The notes under the pieces were generated by a model. It was given only the letters and a program-made list of their open reading frames with translations, was not told the DNA's origin and did not search any database. Shown one piece after another: positions 23,126 through 34,193 of a DNA stretch of 64,000 nucleotides. Every line of letters begins with the position of its first letter. Position 1 is the stretch's first letter. A program made the position numbers and the translations under genes. The DNA comes from Gnetum montanum. Lineage: Eukaryota > Streptophyta > Gnetopsida > Gnetales > Gnetaceae. The DNA is taken from contig MNCI01011448.1 in NCBI GenBank assembly GCA_015680685.1, forward strand, positions 62,001 through 126,000, read 5' to 3'.

Positions 23126-24129
23126 AAGTAGTTACTTACGCTACGCCAACGCATTGAATAGCGTGGGTAGTGAAACACTTGCATTAAGTCATCAAGACAT
23201 TATCAGTTAACTCTATAACTTGTTGGAAATCATTATTCTCACCCTAACATCTATTTGAAAAAAAAATCAACAAGTTTGCTTCATTTTCATACCCCTAGTC
23301 AATCCTCAAAAAAATTCTTCCTACGCTTGACCCTACTTGCAAGAGTAGGGAACACGTAGTCCTGGAGCATAGGCTCCATTTTGCTTGCATTGATGGCACA
23401 CTAGATTTTGGTGCATGTAATTTCAGTAGTATGGTCACAGTGTAACAAAGCTCTCCTCTAGCATCTCACACCTGCATAGTACAACCATGTTTGCACCTTG
23501 TGAGGCCCAGGACACATGGCATCCAGACCACATTTTCCTCCTACTCCGAGCCCTATAAATACCTCGACAAACAATGCTCAAAGGGTTGGTAAAATAATGT
23601 TGGCTGCTGGATTGACTATTGGCTTTTAGCATTGATTGGATTTTAAGTTGGCTTTCGGAGAACATAGTTGGTGATTTTTAGCACTCTAGTTAGCTTTGAG
23701 TTTGTTGGTTGGCTCCATGGTTTAGAGATCTACGAGCATATGGCTCTATGTAAGCTGTGCCTCTTCCATGTTACATGTTCTATTGTACACCTTTTAGCAA
23801 AGCAAAGGATCAAACTCGTGACCTTGGGGTGGTGCACTTTCTCATCCAAGTTTATTTTTCTATTCACTTACTATCATCATTTTTTTGCATTATTTTTACC
23901 GCTTTACATTTGTCAATCGTCGATTTACTTCATGTGTCTTGCTTCCAAAACAAACATTTATGAAAGGTTAAGATACACTGATTAAGTCCCTATCTGATCG
24001 ACTAGACCATTTAGGGCACCTTGCTTCCGTTTCTCTCTAGCATGGCCCTCACATAGATCTAGGGTTAAACTGTTCATCCCACAACCTCTCGGTGTTCCAA
24101 CCACCGATTTTTTTGGTCATTACAGTTTT

Positions 24130-24146
24130 TGGTGCTAGAAGGAGGG
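24130..24146 (+). other. Primer-binding-site candidate of element B
   Basis: TGGTGCTAGAAGGAGGG lies five bases after the LTR end. D (43515-43531) has TGGAGC... and C (38302-38318) TAGTGC... followed by the same AGAAG-type sequence, and F (63780-63796) has TGGCATTAGAAGGACC. The leading TGG would pair with the CCA end of a tRNA. I cannot name the tRNA. Confidence 0.6.
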
Positions 24147-24360
24147 TCTTTTTGGTGCCCTTTCTGCATCTTTTGGGTAATCCTACATGCTATCTATACC
24201 TCGTCACCTACTAGCATAGACGTGACACCCTTGTGGTTGTCTATGCATTGTGGGGTGTAGAATGGTCACAATGATAGTTCCTTTGGAACCTAGCAGGATG
24301 AAAAGCCTCCCATTGCCTATTAATTTCTACATTTCTCATTTGCAATTTTCCTTTTAAATT
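24147..24360 (+). other. Leader of element B
   Basis: This short leader has one copy of the unit that is repeated five times in D (here TGGTCACAATGATAGTTCC, near 24262). No gene. Confidence 0.55.
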
Positions 24361-27300
24361 ATGAAAAATAATTTTGCCAACAACCGTAGTTCCCACCAAG
24401 AACCTTGAGGTTCCTTTCGTAGCTCAAAGCACCATAGGTGCCAAGCGACCACCTAGCCCAAAGCTAGCACCATACCAGTCTCTTAGGATCTGACATCTGT
24501 CACTTGAGTTCCTGGCATAAGATGTAGAGTGTTATGACTTCCTCTACGGAAAGATCCAGGAAAATTTTCCCTTGGATTGCTAAGACCTCAAGAACAAATG
24601 CAAATTTTAGTTCCTTCATCGCAATGGGAGGGAATTTGTTCCTACCCCTGACATTACCATCCACTTGACAGAAGTGTATTAGTGGATCTTAAACCAGCTG
24701 ATGTGAATCAATAAGTCTAGGGAGTAGGACATGACATCCCATTACGATGAAGTGTTCTAGGATGAACAAGAAGACCTAGACTCCCAGTTTGAGGGGGGTG
24801 GCTAGACTTATCCTGCAACTATCCCTCCTACCCCACTCTTCCAGTCAAACCATCTTTTTGCATCTACCTCTTTTAGGACTACCAAAACTCCACCGCAACC
24901 TACACCTTCATCAACCATGGGTGCCCATCCCATATCCTTAGTGTACCAACACGCAGCCCCTTTGGTTTCATTCCTAGGCACTCTCCCTTCTCACTTTGTT
25001 TTGTCATCATACTAAACGCTAGTCATAGCTACGTTGCCATACGTACACACTACACCTACCTCAAAGCTTCATGGAGTCCCCACTCCCATTCCATCATCTG
25101 TGCTTATCCTACCATCGGTGGTAGCCCCTCCCCCAACCACGTGGTGGTCCTCAACCACTTCTCTCCTTATTTCGCAACCCTCCTAGATATCACACTATGT
25201 TTACCACCAAGCATACCAAGTACTGCAAATAGTACAACCAAGCACAGGACTATGGTCTGCCCACCGGTCACAGAAATGACTAACCCTATAGCACTACCAG
25301 CAACTGCCACTTCAACAACACCAAGCACTGGGTGGTGGATCACACAGGTAACACCCTTCGCAGGAGTAGCCCCAACAGTACCCCTTATGAGCCAAGTTGC
25401 TGCCCTTACAACGCCATCAACAATGGTCGCCCCTACAACCCCACAACCATCTACATCATCCCTAGGTCTAGATCAAGCATTCCAACTTATCTAGATCCAC
25501 ATTGAAGAGATTAAATGTCTCAAAGACGTCGATTCTAACACAGTGCAGGTCATGGATTTCTACCATGAAGACCCCATTAGCCCAGCCATCCCCATGCTCA
25601 TGTTACCCCTAGGATGCTGCTCCCTCAATTCACAAAATACAATGGGGAGGATGATCCCAATGCACATTTAGTCACGTTTAGATCTGAATCTTTGTTGTTG
25701 CAGCAGTGGCCACACACTATTATCTGTGTCTTTGCTATGTCTCTAATGGGAAAAGCCTTAGATTGGTACCGTGTGCTTCCAAGAGCCTCCATCTCAACTC
25801 TAGAGGAGCTGCTAACTCAATTTGTGACTTGCTTCAAGTATAACTTAAAGCCAAAATTCACACTGGATTAGTTGATGAGCATTAAGCAAGATCTGCTTGA
25901 GTCGGTGCAAAAGTTTATACAGTGGTGGAGTGCTACCCTAAATGAGATCCATGAGCCTATCATAGAGGCCCATTTGTTGGCCATCTTCAAGGGGGTAGTA
26001 AATGAATTTATTAAGTCAAAACTATATTACCCAGCTCCATGTTCTCTTAGTCAAGATTTCACCTAGACAAAGAGCATCCAAGATGCAGCCAAAGCTAGTA
26101 AAGAATCAGCCTATGTTGTGTACAAAAATACATATGTCAAAAAGGACAAAGAGAAGGGAAAGGCCATGATAGCCACGGTGGCTACCATGGAAAATGAGGC
26201 CAAACCCAACAACAACAAGAACAAAAATGTGTCCATAGCATCGACTAGCCCTATGCCTAGCTTAAACAACATTTCTCAACCCTCAACGTTAGCACCAGAG
26301 GCATAAACGCAGCCTAAACCCAACTTCAAATGTAAATACTACTCCAAATACACCCCTCTACCTGTGAAGCCTTCAGAACTTCTGAAGAATTAATTGGGGG
26401 TTGGGTATATTCAACATAAATGGATGTCAGAGGAGGTGACCAAATGACATCAACTGTATTGCGAACTTCTTAGGAACCCCTCCTTGGCTATGCCCAACGA
26501 GCCACTAGTTCCTAAGAATTTTTGGCTGGAATGGTTTTGTGACTACCATCAACTTTTTTTTCATGACATGGATTACTATTTACCACTAAAAGATGACATC
26601 CAATAGATAATTGATTAGGGGAAGTTGGTTCTAGATGAAAGAAGCCTTGTTCACTCCAAAAATCAATCCATGCATGTCTACAAGGACCCCCTTAACACCA
26701 ACAATGCAGGGTATGTCATCAATATAATTAGCGTCAATAGTAACCCAGAACCACCATAGCAGCTGTTTGTGGTTTGTGTGTCTCAATGTAGCGTAGCGAC
26801 ACCAACAACGACAAAAAAGATGCTGTAACAACCATTCGTCCTCAAGGTTCCCCCTCGGACATCCGCCCCTACACCCTTTGTGTTCAAAACCATGCCATCA
26901 TTCACACTAACATCACAAACACCATTTTTCATTAGGGTGTTGAAACCCTCAACTGCATCCACCACACAGAGCCAATTTAAGATAGCCCCATAGCTTCCTC
27001 GTTCAAGAAAAGGGGAAGAGCATCTGATGGGCAAGATGGTCAAGGAACATACCGCATCAGGTCCCCCCAAGCCTACCTCCTTGTCCTCCATGCCTACGAC
27101 CCCCTCATCATCAATAGTTGATGCCCCTATGTGCACACAATCATCACCATCCCACCCAAGAAAGTCTTGCCCCAAACATAAAATTGCTCCTCCCGGAGAG
27201 ATTCGTCTCCTAGGATGAACGGAGGAGGAGAAGGGCAACACACAACAAGAAAGTGAACAGGACCTTCTAAATGCCCTTACTTAGGTCAAATAGGCTCTGA

Positions 27301-28096
27301 AACAAAAGAATACAACCTTGAGCCTATATGACCTCGTAATGACCTCCACTGCATACTATGAGGCCTTGGTTCACATGTTAATGTCGATAACGGTTGATGA
27401 AGACATGTCGGTAGAGGAGAAAGCAATCCATGCTATTATGATTCCTTCTATGCCTGAAGAACCATAGCTAGCTCAGTTGACATTTCATGATTAGTTCATT
27501 AAGGATGACCTTGAGAAGGGCCAGGTGATAACAACACCCCTGTTCATCACAATTTGGGTCGGTCAACACAAGATCTGAAGAGTACATGTTCATGACGGGG
27601 CTGCTACAAATGTCATCCCATTCCCCATAGTGGAAAAATGGGCTTGGTTGATCAAATCAAACCCACAACAACCTCGTGTCTAAAGTTGTTCAACAGAGCA
27701 TGGGTAGTGGTAAAGGGCACTATCCACATCAATTTTGTGGTAGGCGACCAATTCCCCGCAAAAACAACATTCATTGTGGTAGAAGAGATGCCTGGGTTTA
27801 ACCTAATCTTGGGGAGGTCGTGGTTAGCCCAACTTAGGGCCATCTCTTCACCCATACATCAAGAGATCCACCTTCCCTACGTGGTATACTTTTTTGGCTA
27901 ACGAAGTACCTATCCTCACTGAGGATACTTGTTTGGCTAATGAGCTGGCCCAAAATGATAGCTCAGAAAATGAAACTATGTGGGCCGAGTTGCTTTTCAA
28001 GCAGTAGATAATGATATAGAAGAATATCACAACAAAGCCCCTCGACCTTATGCATCACCGAGCCCACGATGGGTTAGGAAGCAACTGCGAGAATGA
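24361..28096 (+). pseudogene. gag-pro: gag-protease of element B (decayed)
   Basis: The likely start is near 24361, with a frameshift shortly after; NLEVPFVAQSTIGAKRPPS matches the start of the C gag. A Pro/Thr-rich linker (24800-25500) precedes the capsid core (25614-26066: FTKYNGEDDPNAHLVTF, WYRVLPRASISTLEELL, FKYNLKPK). The knuckle is degenerate (FCDYHQLFFHDMDYY, near 26540). Protease is at 27590-27890 with HDGAATNVI and NLILGRSWL, split by a frameshift near 27636. About 100 bases present in C after LPYV are missing here. The end is at the TGA near 28094, after PRWVRKQLRE. Confidence 0.82.
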
Positions 28097-28635
28097 TTAT
28101 TACTTGTGTTGGTGTAACTATTGCACTAATTCCAACATGATCACCTCCATCAACCATATGTTCATTCTTCACATTGTTTTCTTCATATTCGTTCATTTAT
28201 GCTAGCATTTGCCTTAATCTTTAAATTGTTCACATTATGCCCATTGTTTACATCATGAAATGGCCTGCTAAGGCCTAAAACTGGAAAAATTGTTCTTTAC
28301 CATCAACCAAGAGCCTGAAATGGCCTAAAACTACCAACGACTTGAAATGGCCTAAAAATACCAATGGCTCAAAATGGCCTAAAACTAGTGATGGGCCGAA
28401 ATGACCTTAAACTATTGTTATGGCCCAAAATGGCCTAAAACTAAAACGAGATGCTCCCAAGGAGGTTAATTAATTAATAAAAAAAAGAGACAAAAATTAG
28501 ACAAAAAAGAAATACAACACACTAACCAAAATGAAATAATTTTTTTCATACTTCATTCAAAATTTTTAATCAATAAGGTTTACAAATTTCTTTTTTAATA
28601 ATCCAAAAACAAGAATAAAACTCTCTGCTGCTATG
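28097..28635 (+). repeat. Spacer with GGCCTAAAACTA repeats (element B)
   Basis: Non-coding. About seven imperfect copies of AAATGGCCTAAAACTA lie between 28260 and 28445, followed by an A/T-rich run up to the 3' end of the antisense gene. Confidence 0.7.
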
Positions 28636-30063
28636 CTATAAGTCTCCGCATGTACCACCATTCCATACCTTAGTTTGTCCTATGTTTTCATTTGGATTCT
28701 ACATAACAAAGAAAATTAGACAATCAGTTAGAGCTATGATAAATTTTTATAAAATAAATTATTACACTATAGAAAAAAAGAGTGACTAACCTGAGACAAC
28801 CCCGTGTCCATTTTGAGGGGTATCTGATCCAGGTTAGTCTTGAGGCATTGCAAGATCTCTTCCTCGGTGATGTCAACCCAATTCTTGTCTCCCATATTAG
28901 CATTTGCTACAACTTTCTCCTTCTCTATGGTTGTCCATCTCAGTGGTCCAAGAGAAAAGGTGGCAATAGTGGCCTCACCCACCGGGAAAGTCATCTCCCT
29001 TTTAGGAGGCTCACTAACTATCACTTATTGCATGAACTTGTTAGAAGCCCCAAAAGCACCAATGATTTTAAGGAATACTTCATAGGTATGCAACCTGACA
29101 GAGGCATCACGATACTATTTATGGTAGGTGGCACATTTTAGTTTATACATGTGTTTGTGATTCTTCTATTCCTACCCCCACTCATAAACCTTCGTGCTAT
29201 AGTCCTTCCAATCTTGGTTTTTCTAGGCTAGAAGGTCCATTTACATTCTCTATTCAATTATTTCATGTGTGGCTTCATTGTTATGTCACACGATCATCCA
29301 ATATCTTGCATAGTTGATGATGGCCATGTGCCAACTACCATCGTTAGTATCCTAGGCCAACAGAAATTCATTCCTAGATTGGAGATCCCCCACCTCAGTG
29401 GTTAGATTAGCCTTCTCCTTCTCAAGCCTTTGCACCTATTTCCAGAGCTCTTTATTTACATGCCTACATTCCCACAGGGAGCGTGCTGAGTACAACGTGC
29501 ATTTACTTGCCTCATCGTATATGTGACGAGGTACTTTGGTTACTTCCTGTGGAATTTTGGGCACAACGTTGACCTCTACTACTTGCTTAGGATCCCACTT
29601 GAGGTGAGAGGCTATCAACTGCACACAAAAAAGCATTAGTCATAGTGACATAGTGAAACTATAACAATATAGGAAGCCCAACATATCAAATTTAACTTAC
29701 CCACTTCTAGGTTGATCTGCTTCAGACAGTCGATCATGTCATTGACCACCCCCTCCATGAAAGTGAATTTGTCGGGGGTCTTGGTCCATGGTCGCACGTA
29801 AATTGAAGAAGGTCCAAAAGTATCAACGATGGTGTTTGTTGCATGGTAAAACGTGTTAGCCATAGTGGAGAGAACCATGATGAAGCTGATGAACAACGTA
29901 AATGATAGTGTAAAGCTCCTACCCAGTAAACCCTTAGGGGTGATAGCAAGGGGAGGGGGTGTGTCATCCATCAATACATTGTCAAACAAGTGATCAAACT
30001 CACCAGCATCAAAATGGAGCCCCTCTCCTTCCAGCTAACCTAACAATGTAGCAGCATCCTCAA

Positions 30064-30345
30064 TACTCATATGCCCCTATGGTACTGAGCTAGACTCGGC
30101 AAAGGGATCATTGGTAGGGGCCTCTTCCTCATCGGCTGGGGCTCTTTCTTCAGTAGTAAGGGTCTCTTCCTCATTAGTTGGGGCCCCTTCTTCATCAGTA
30201 GAGGCCCCCTCTTCATTAACAAGGGCCTCTTCCTCACTAGCCGAGGCCCTTTCTTATGTGGTAGGGGCCTCTTCTTCATCGTCCAGGGCCCTTTCCTCTA
30301 TGACCAGAACCTCTTCATTTTCGCCAGTTGCCCTTGTTCTAGGGG
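30064..30345 (-). repeat. 30-bp coding minisatellite: acidic 10-residue repeats in exon 5
   Basis: On the minus strand, eight or so tandem 30-base units encode decads of the form (E)EEEAPTxEEx, such as NEEGASTDEE and PADEEEAPTN. The unit stays in frame. The same exon in C (62137-61880) has NEEDIFVDEEDAS-type decads and in A a decayed version. This is probably a disordered acidic spacer that grows and shrinks by unit slippage. Confidence 0.75.
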
Positions 30346-32029
30346 CCATCACCTTTTCCTCCCCTTCTTCTTATTTTTCTTCTGCTAATGAAGCATGGTC
30401 ATAGTAGGAAAATTATACCAACTTGAAGCAAATGCTACACTATGCAACGCTACCTAGTGTATCACAGTGTAGCAAATGTTGGCCAAATAATAAAATACAC
30501 TTACCAATCAAAGGTTGCACTTTGCTAAGTTTGAGTCACAGCTTGTTTCCCCCCTCTTCGTTTGTACAAGGAGTCTCTTCAGCAGGGCGAGACCTCTTAC
30601 TTTTTAAGCTAGTTGCCACTTTTTCTACAATGAGCACTCTCCCCTTGTCATGCTACCCATGTTAATGGGAGGTGCCTCACCCATGCTATCCTTGGCACGA
30701 AAGACGTGTGCCACTTGATCCCTGGTCATCATCGAAAATGATTTCCCAATGGCTTCCAGGGGATCTTGGGATTGTGTGGTATGGAAGACTTGGTAGATCC
30801 ATGGTTTGGAAATCTGATTGCAGTCTTGTAGCACCCAGAAACCATTTTCATAGACTACCAAGAATTTTACAGAATGCCAAATGTAGGCTATAAAGGAGGC
30901 ATGGTGCACGTTGAAACAGGACTCAAGCTTCCCGCGGAGCTTGACCATTTTAGCCTACAAGCCTTTGCAAAGATATTTGGCCCAGTTGTAGTGACTCCCC
31001 TCTTCCATGACATCCCTCATTATCCAAGCTTGTTCAACTCCAAGGAATTTTCCTTGGGAGAGTAGCTTGGGGAAGGCATGAGTGTGGAAGAGAGGGTAAA
31101 TTGTTTTGGCCACCCCTAGTTTGACCTTTTTGATGTAGATCCCCTTTCGGTCCTTTGCCATCCTTAGCTGCTCCTCAATGTCCCTATGATGATTTTCATC
31201 TTTCTTGATTTTTTTCCTATGGGAAGACCATTAGAAGGAACACTGAAAAGATCCACAAACAGTTGGTCATTGATTTCAAACACCACCCGTACACCGTGAA
31301 TGCGTGTACGGAAGCGGTTGGGCTTCTCGGAGAAGGAGTTGGCTAGGGAAAGCATTTTGACAGGCGGGACACTTTGGTTGATGGAAAAAAATAATTCCAT
31401 GAGCCTAGCCTCCTGAAGGTTATGGACAAGCATGGCTAGGGCCCCATTGTAGAGCCAACACTGGGTCTCCTCCACCTCCCCGTACTTGAAAAATAGGTTA
31501 GTTTCGTTATGCCCGGAGGTGATCACAGTAACCTCTTGGGATTTTCTTGCCCCTGTAACAGTTAGTAAAATAAAAAATAATAAGAAAAAAAAGAAAAATA
31601 AAATTTAGCAAAAAAAATGATGACCACCTGAACATACAACAACAAATTCATAGCCTAGCATACTAGGTTTAAATGGTGTGGGAAATGGTGGGAGATCCAC
31701 TAGCACGTCTTCAGTGGTGAGTGGCTTGAGGGATGCCCACTCGCTATCCAACCAACCAACTTCCTTACACTTTCCATAAAATTGAGAATACCAGGTCAGG
31801 TAGGCTTTAAACTCACCCCCAAATTGGCCTATTACACCGGTGTGCACATTTCCAGTAGAAGACAACTCCTGCAACACCATCTGTGCCAACGCAAAGGCAT
31901 CGGTATCACCATTAAGACCATTCCTGTTAACATAAAACCTGGAAATACAAAAAATATATATACTGTTAACACTTTTATCTAGCGTAACATGGATTATACA
32001 ACATGATGAGATAGCTTTACAGAACTCAC

Positions 32030-32473
32030 CCACCAGTAAACGGTCCCAGGTGGGTTCTAAAAATAAGTGCCCATGTGATGGGCAACAAATAACGTGTTGT
32101 ATAAATGATAACACTTATACTCGGGCATGTCCCAGATCCAACTCAAGAATCTCAAGCCTTTTGGGTGCTGGTTGGAGGCTTATGCTTGCTCACCCCTGAT
32201 TGACCCATCAGTCAAAAATTTTCGAATGCCCCGGTTCACCCTGGGCAACAATGTTTTTGTGATTATAGCTATTGCCTCCACTAATAAGTGTGACCAAACG
32301 ATCACACTAAAATAGCAGATGAGGAACTATAAGAAGTCCCGTGCACCCTCCTAGAACTAGACTGCCTGCCGCCCCACACACGCATGGGGAGGGGGAACAT
32401 TGGCCATTGGTTTGCTGAGGCAGCATAGGACTCCTACAATCTTAAGGATTATCAAAATGGGCTTCAACATGAC
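32030..32473 (-). pseudogene. Exon 2 of the B antisense gene: FCP1-like domain, decayed
   Basis: Minus strand. ILKIVGVLCC sits where A has LDLEGVLCH; PMANVPPPHACVG, ARDFL and SWIWDMPEY follow as in A and D. Both acidic residues of the motif are lost. The donor is GTGAGTTCT after 32030, and the acceptor is TGTGCAAG before 32473. Confidence 0.65.
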
Positions 32474-33511
32474 CTTGCACAACAAAGCATCAAATGTTAG
32501 CACTATGTTCAGGTGAAGTTTACATGTAGTGTAGGGTAGTCATCTATTCACATATAGCGTAGCGTAACCTCTCTTTGCATGTAGCGTAGCATGTTCTCCT
32601 AGTTGCAAATTTTCTTCAATAGAAAATAGAATTGAGCATCATAGGTGATGTTACAAAGTAGCACTTATAGCGTAGCATAGCCTTTAGGCACCGTACTACG
32701 TAACAACACTGGCTACGCTTTACGATACACACCACAACATAATAGGTCCGCAACGTAAGAATTACATATACACTTAAGGATGACGACTATGATATGCATA
32801 GCATAGAAAGATAGCGAACGAACAAGCACAGGAAGGTGCGTGAAAATACGATGAACATACCCTTGTAACAAGCATAGCAACATAGGAAGCATAACAAGAA
32901 AAAAAGAGAAGAAGAAAATTGTAGCCTTAAATAGCACAAAATCTTGCCGTACAAAATATCTTGTGCTACGCTACAACTAAGTACACATCACCCTAGCAAA
33001 TTTCAAAAATGTCTAAACCCTTCGTAAAGATGGCATGCTGTGCCAATTGTGCGCCACACCAGTCATATTCACCCAAACCCTTGTAACAAGGCAATCGCCA
33101 TTCTCAACAATGGCAGTTAAGGTGATGTTGCATGCAGTGGTCAAAATGAAAATAACATTGTAGTGGCCAAAATGGCAACTAAAATAGTGGCAGTGGATGC
33201 AAGTTTCACCACAATAACGATAACAATGTCTAGAAAAGAAGGGTTGTGTAGTGACTTATCGAGTAGATGGAGCCTCCTATTGCACTTCAATGCATGCCTG
33301 GGACAGGTCCCCCAGAGTGTCCTTCACCTCATCTACTTTGGCAAGTCCTTGGTGCTTGCATTCATCCTTGGGTGCCATTGTCTCACTTGCAAATTCCCTG
33401 TTAACTGCTACGCTACACAAGTTTGCTCTCTCTCTCTTTGCAATGGCGCTACGCTCTAGGTATGGCCCCCAGGCTTTGACAATGAAAATGATGAGTTTAC
33501 TAGGGGGTAAA

Positions 33512-33524
33512 CCCCTATTTATAG
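33512..33524 (-). promoter_or_regulatory. TATA-like box of the B antisense gene
   Basis: CTATAAATAGGGG on the minus strand, about 135 bp upstream of the ATG at 33378. It has the same form and spacing as in A and D. Confidence 0.65.
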
Positions 33525-34193
33525 CCAATGTAGTAAAATACTTGTCATTTTTATGACCTGATTAATGTGGGACACCCCTTGTAGCATAGCACTATTATGT
33601 CATAGTAACACCTTAGCATAGTGATTGTCTACAGTGTAATAGATGGGTCCACCAAAAAGTTTGTTCCATCTTAAATTAGCCATCTACCTTTACAAAGTCT
33701 ACCCTTTAACAGTCTTCTAAGACCTTAAACTGGCAATCTTGGTTTACATAGGACATTAACCTATCATGTAGCTTAATGACGGTCTGCAAAGACCTTAAAC
33801 TAGCAAATTTTAGCTTTTAAAATTTTCCTATTAACGATCTGCAAAGACCTTAAGCTAGCAATTTTGGATTTCAACTCTACCTAGTAGCGGTCCACAAAGA
33901 CCTTAAACTGGCAGTTTTGGCATGTATTTTAACTCGGTCAACAATCCACCATGTCTTATATGACATCTCACCACTCATTCTATATCATAGACCAAATTAT
34001 ATAATATGTGATGGTTTGCTAGGACCTTAAACTGGCAATGTTAGCATTTTTTTTGGTCTCGATGTGGTCCAATAAGACCTTAAATTGGTAGCTTCAACTC
34101 ACAAATTTTGATGATTATTTTATGTTGTATTCCAAACATTCATTGCATGCCATTCCTACAAACAGGCATCACTTGACTTGGATTTTTCTTACT
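33525..34193 (+). repeat. Spacer with six GACCTTAAACTGGCA repeats (element B)
   Basis: This is a non-coding spacer between the antisense promoter and pol. Copies of GACCTTAAACT(A/G)GCA start near 33719, 33791, 33846, 33898, 34022 and 34074. Near 34194 the sequence ACTATGGAAG corresponds to the candidate 3' splice site of D. Confidence 0.7.

Larger units (their letters stand above)
22248..24124 (+). repeat. 5' LTR of element B
   Basis: It starts TGAAACACCATAAAATTT and ends TCATTACA, 1877 bp. A TATA box (CCCTATAAATACC) lies near 23553. At least four strong hairpins of the GCTACGCTA class are present (about 22535-22566, 22681-22716, 22894-22933, 23086-23125). Its start resembles the C LTR more than the A and D LTRs, so B and C are one subfamily. 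Confidence 0.88.
28636..33378 (-). pseudogene. Antisense eight-exon gene carried by element B
   Basis: Read 33378 to 28636. Exon 1 is 33378-33260 (MAPKDECKHQGLAKVDEVK, with the same MAPK start as A). Exon 2 is 32473-32030 (FCP1-like). Exon 3 lies within 31940-31640 (RFYVNRNGLNGDTDAFALAQ). Exon 4 is about 31550-30550. Exon 5 is about 30360-29950 (acidic decads). Exon 6 is about 29795-29701 (VVNDMIDCLKQINLEVG, followed by GTAAGT). Exon 7 is about 29610-28790. Exon 8 is 28698-28636. Splice signals GTGAGTTCT/TTTCCAG (intron 2), GTAAGT (intron 6) and GTTAGT/TATGTAG (intron 7) match A and D in position. The protein sequence is the most divergent of the copies, yet the exon plan is unchanged. Stops and shifts make it a pseudogene. 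Confidence 0.8.

Noticed and set aside
30111-30404. Plus-strand Ser-rich ORF
   Set aside because: It is the reverse reading of the acidic decad repeat in exon 5 of the antisense gene.
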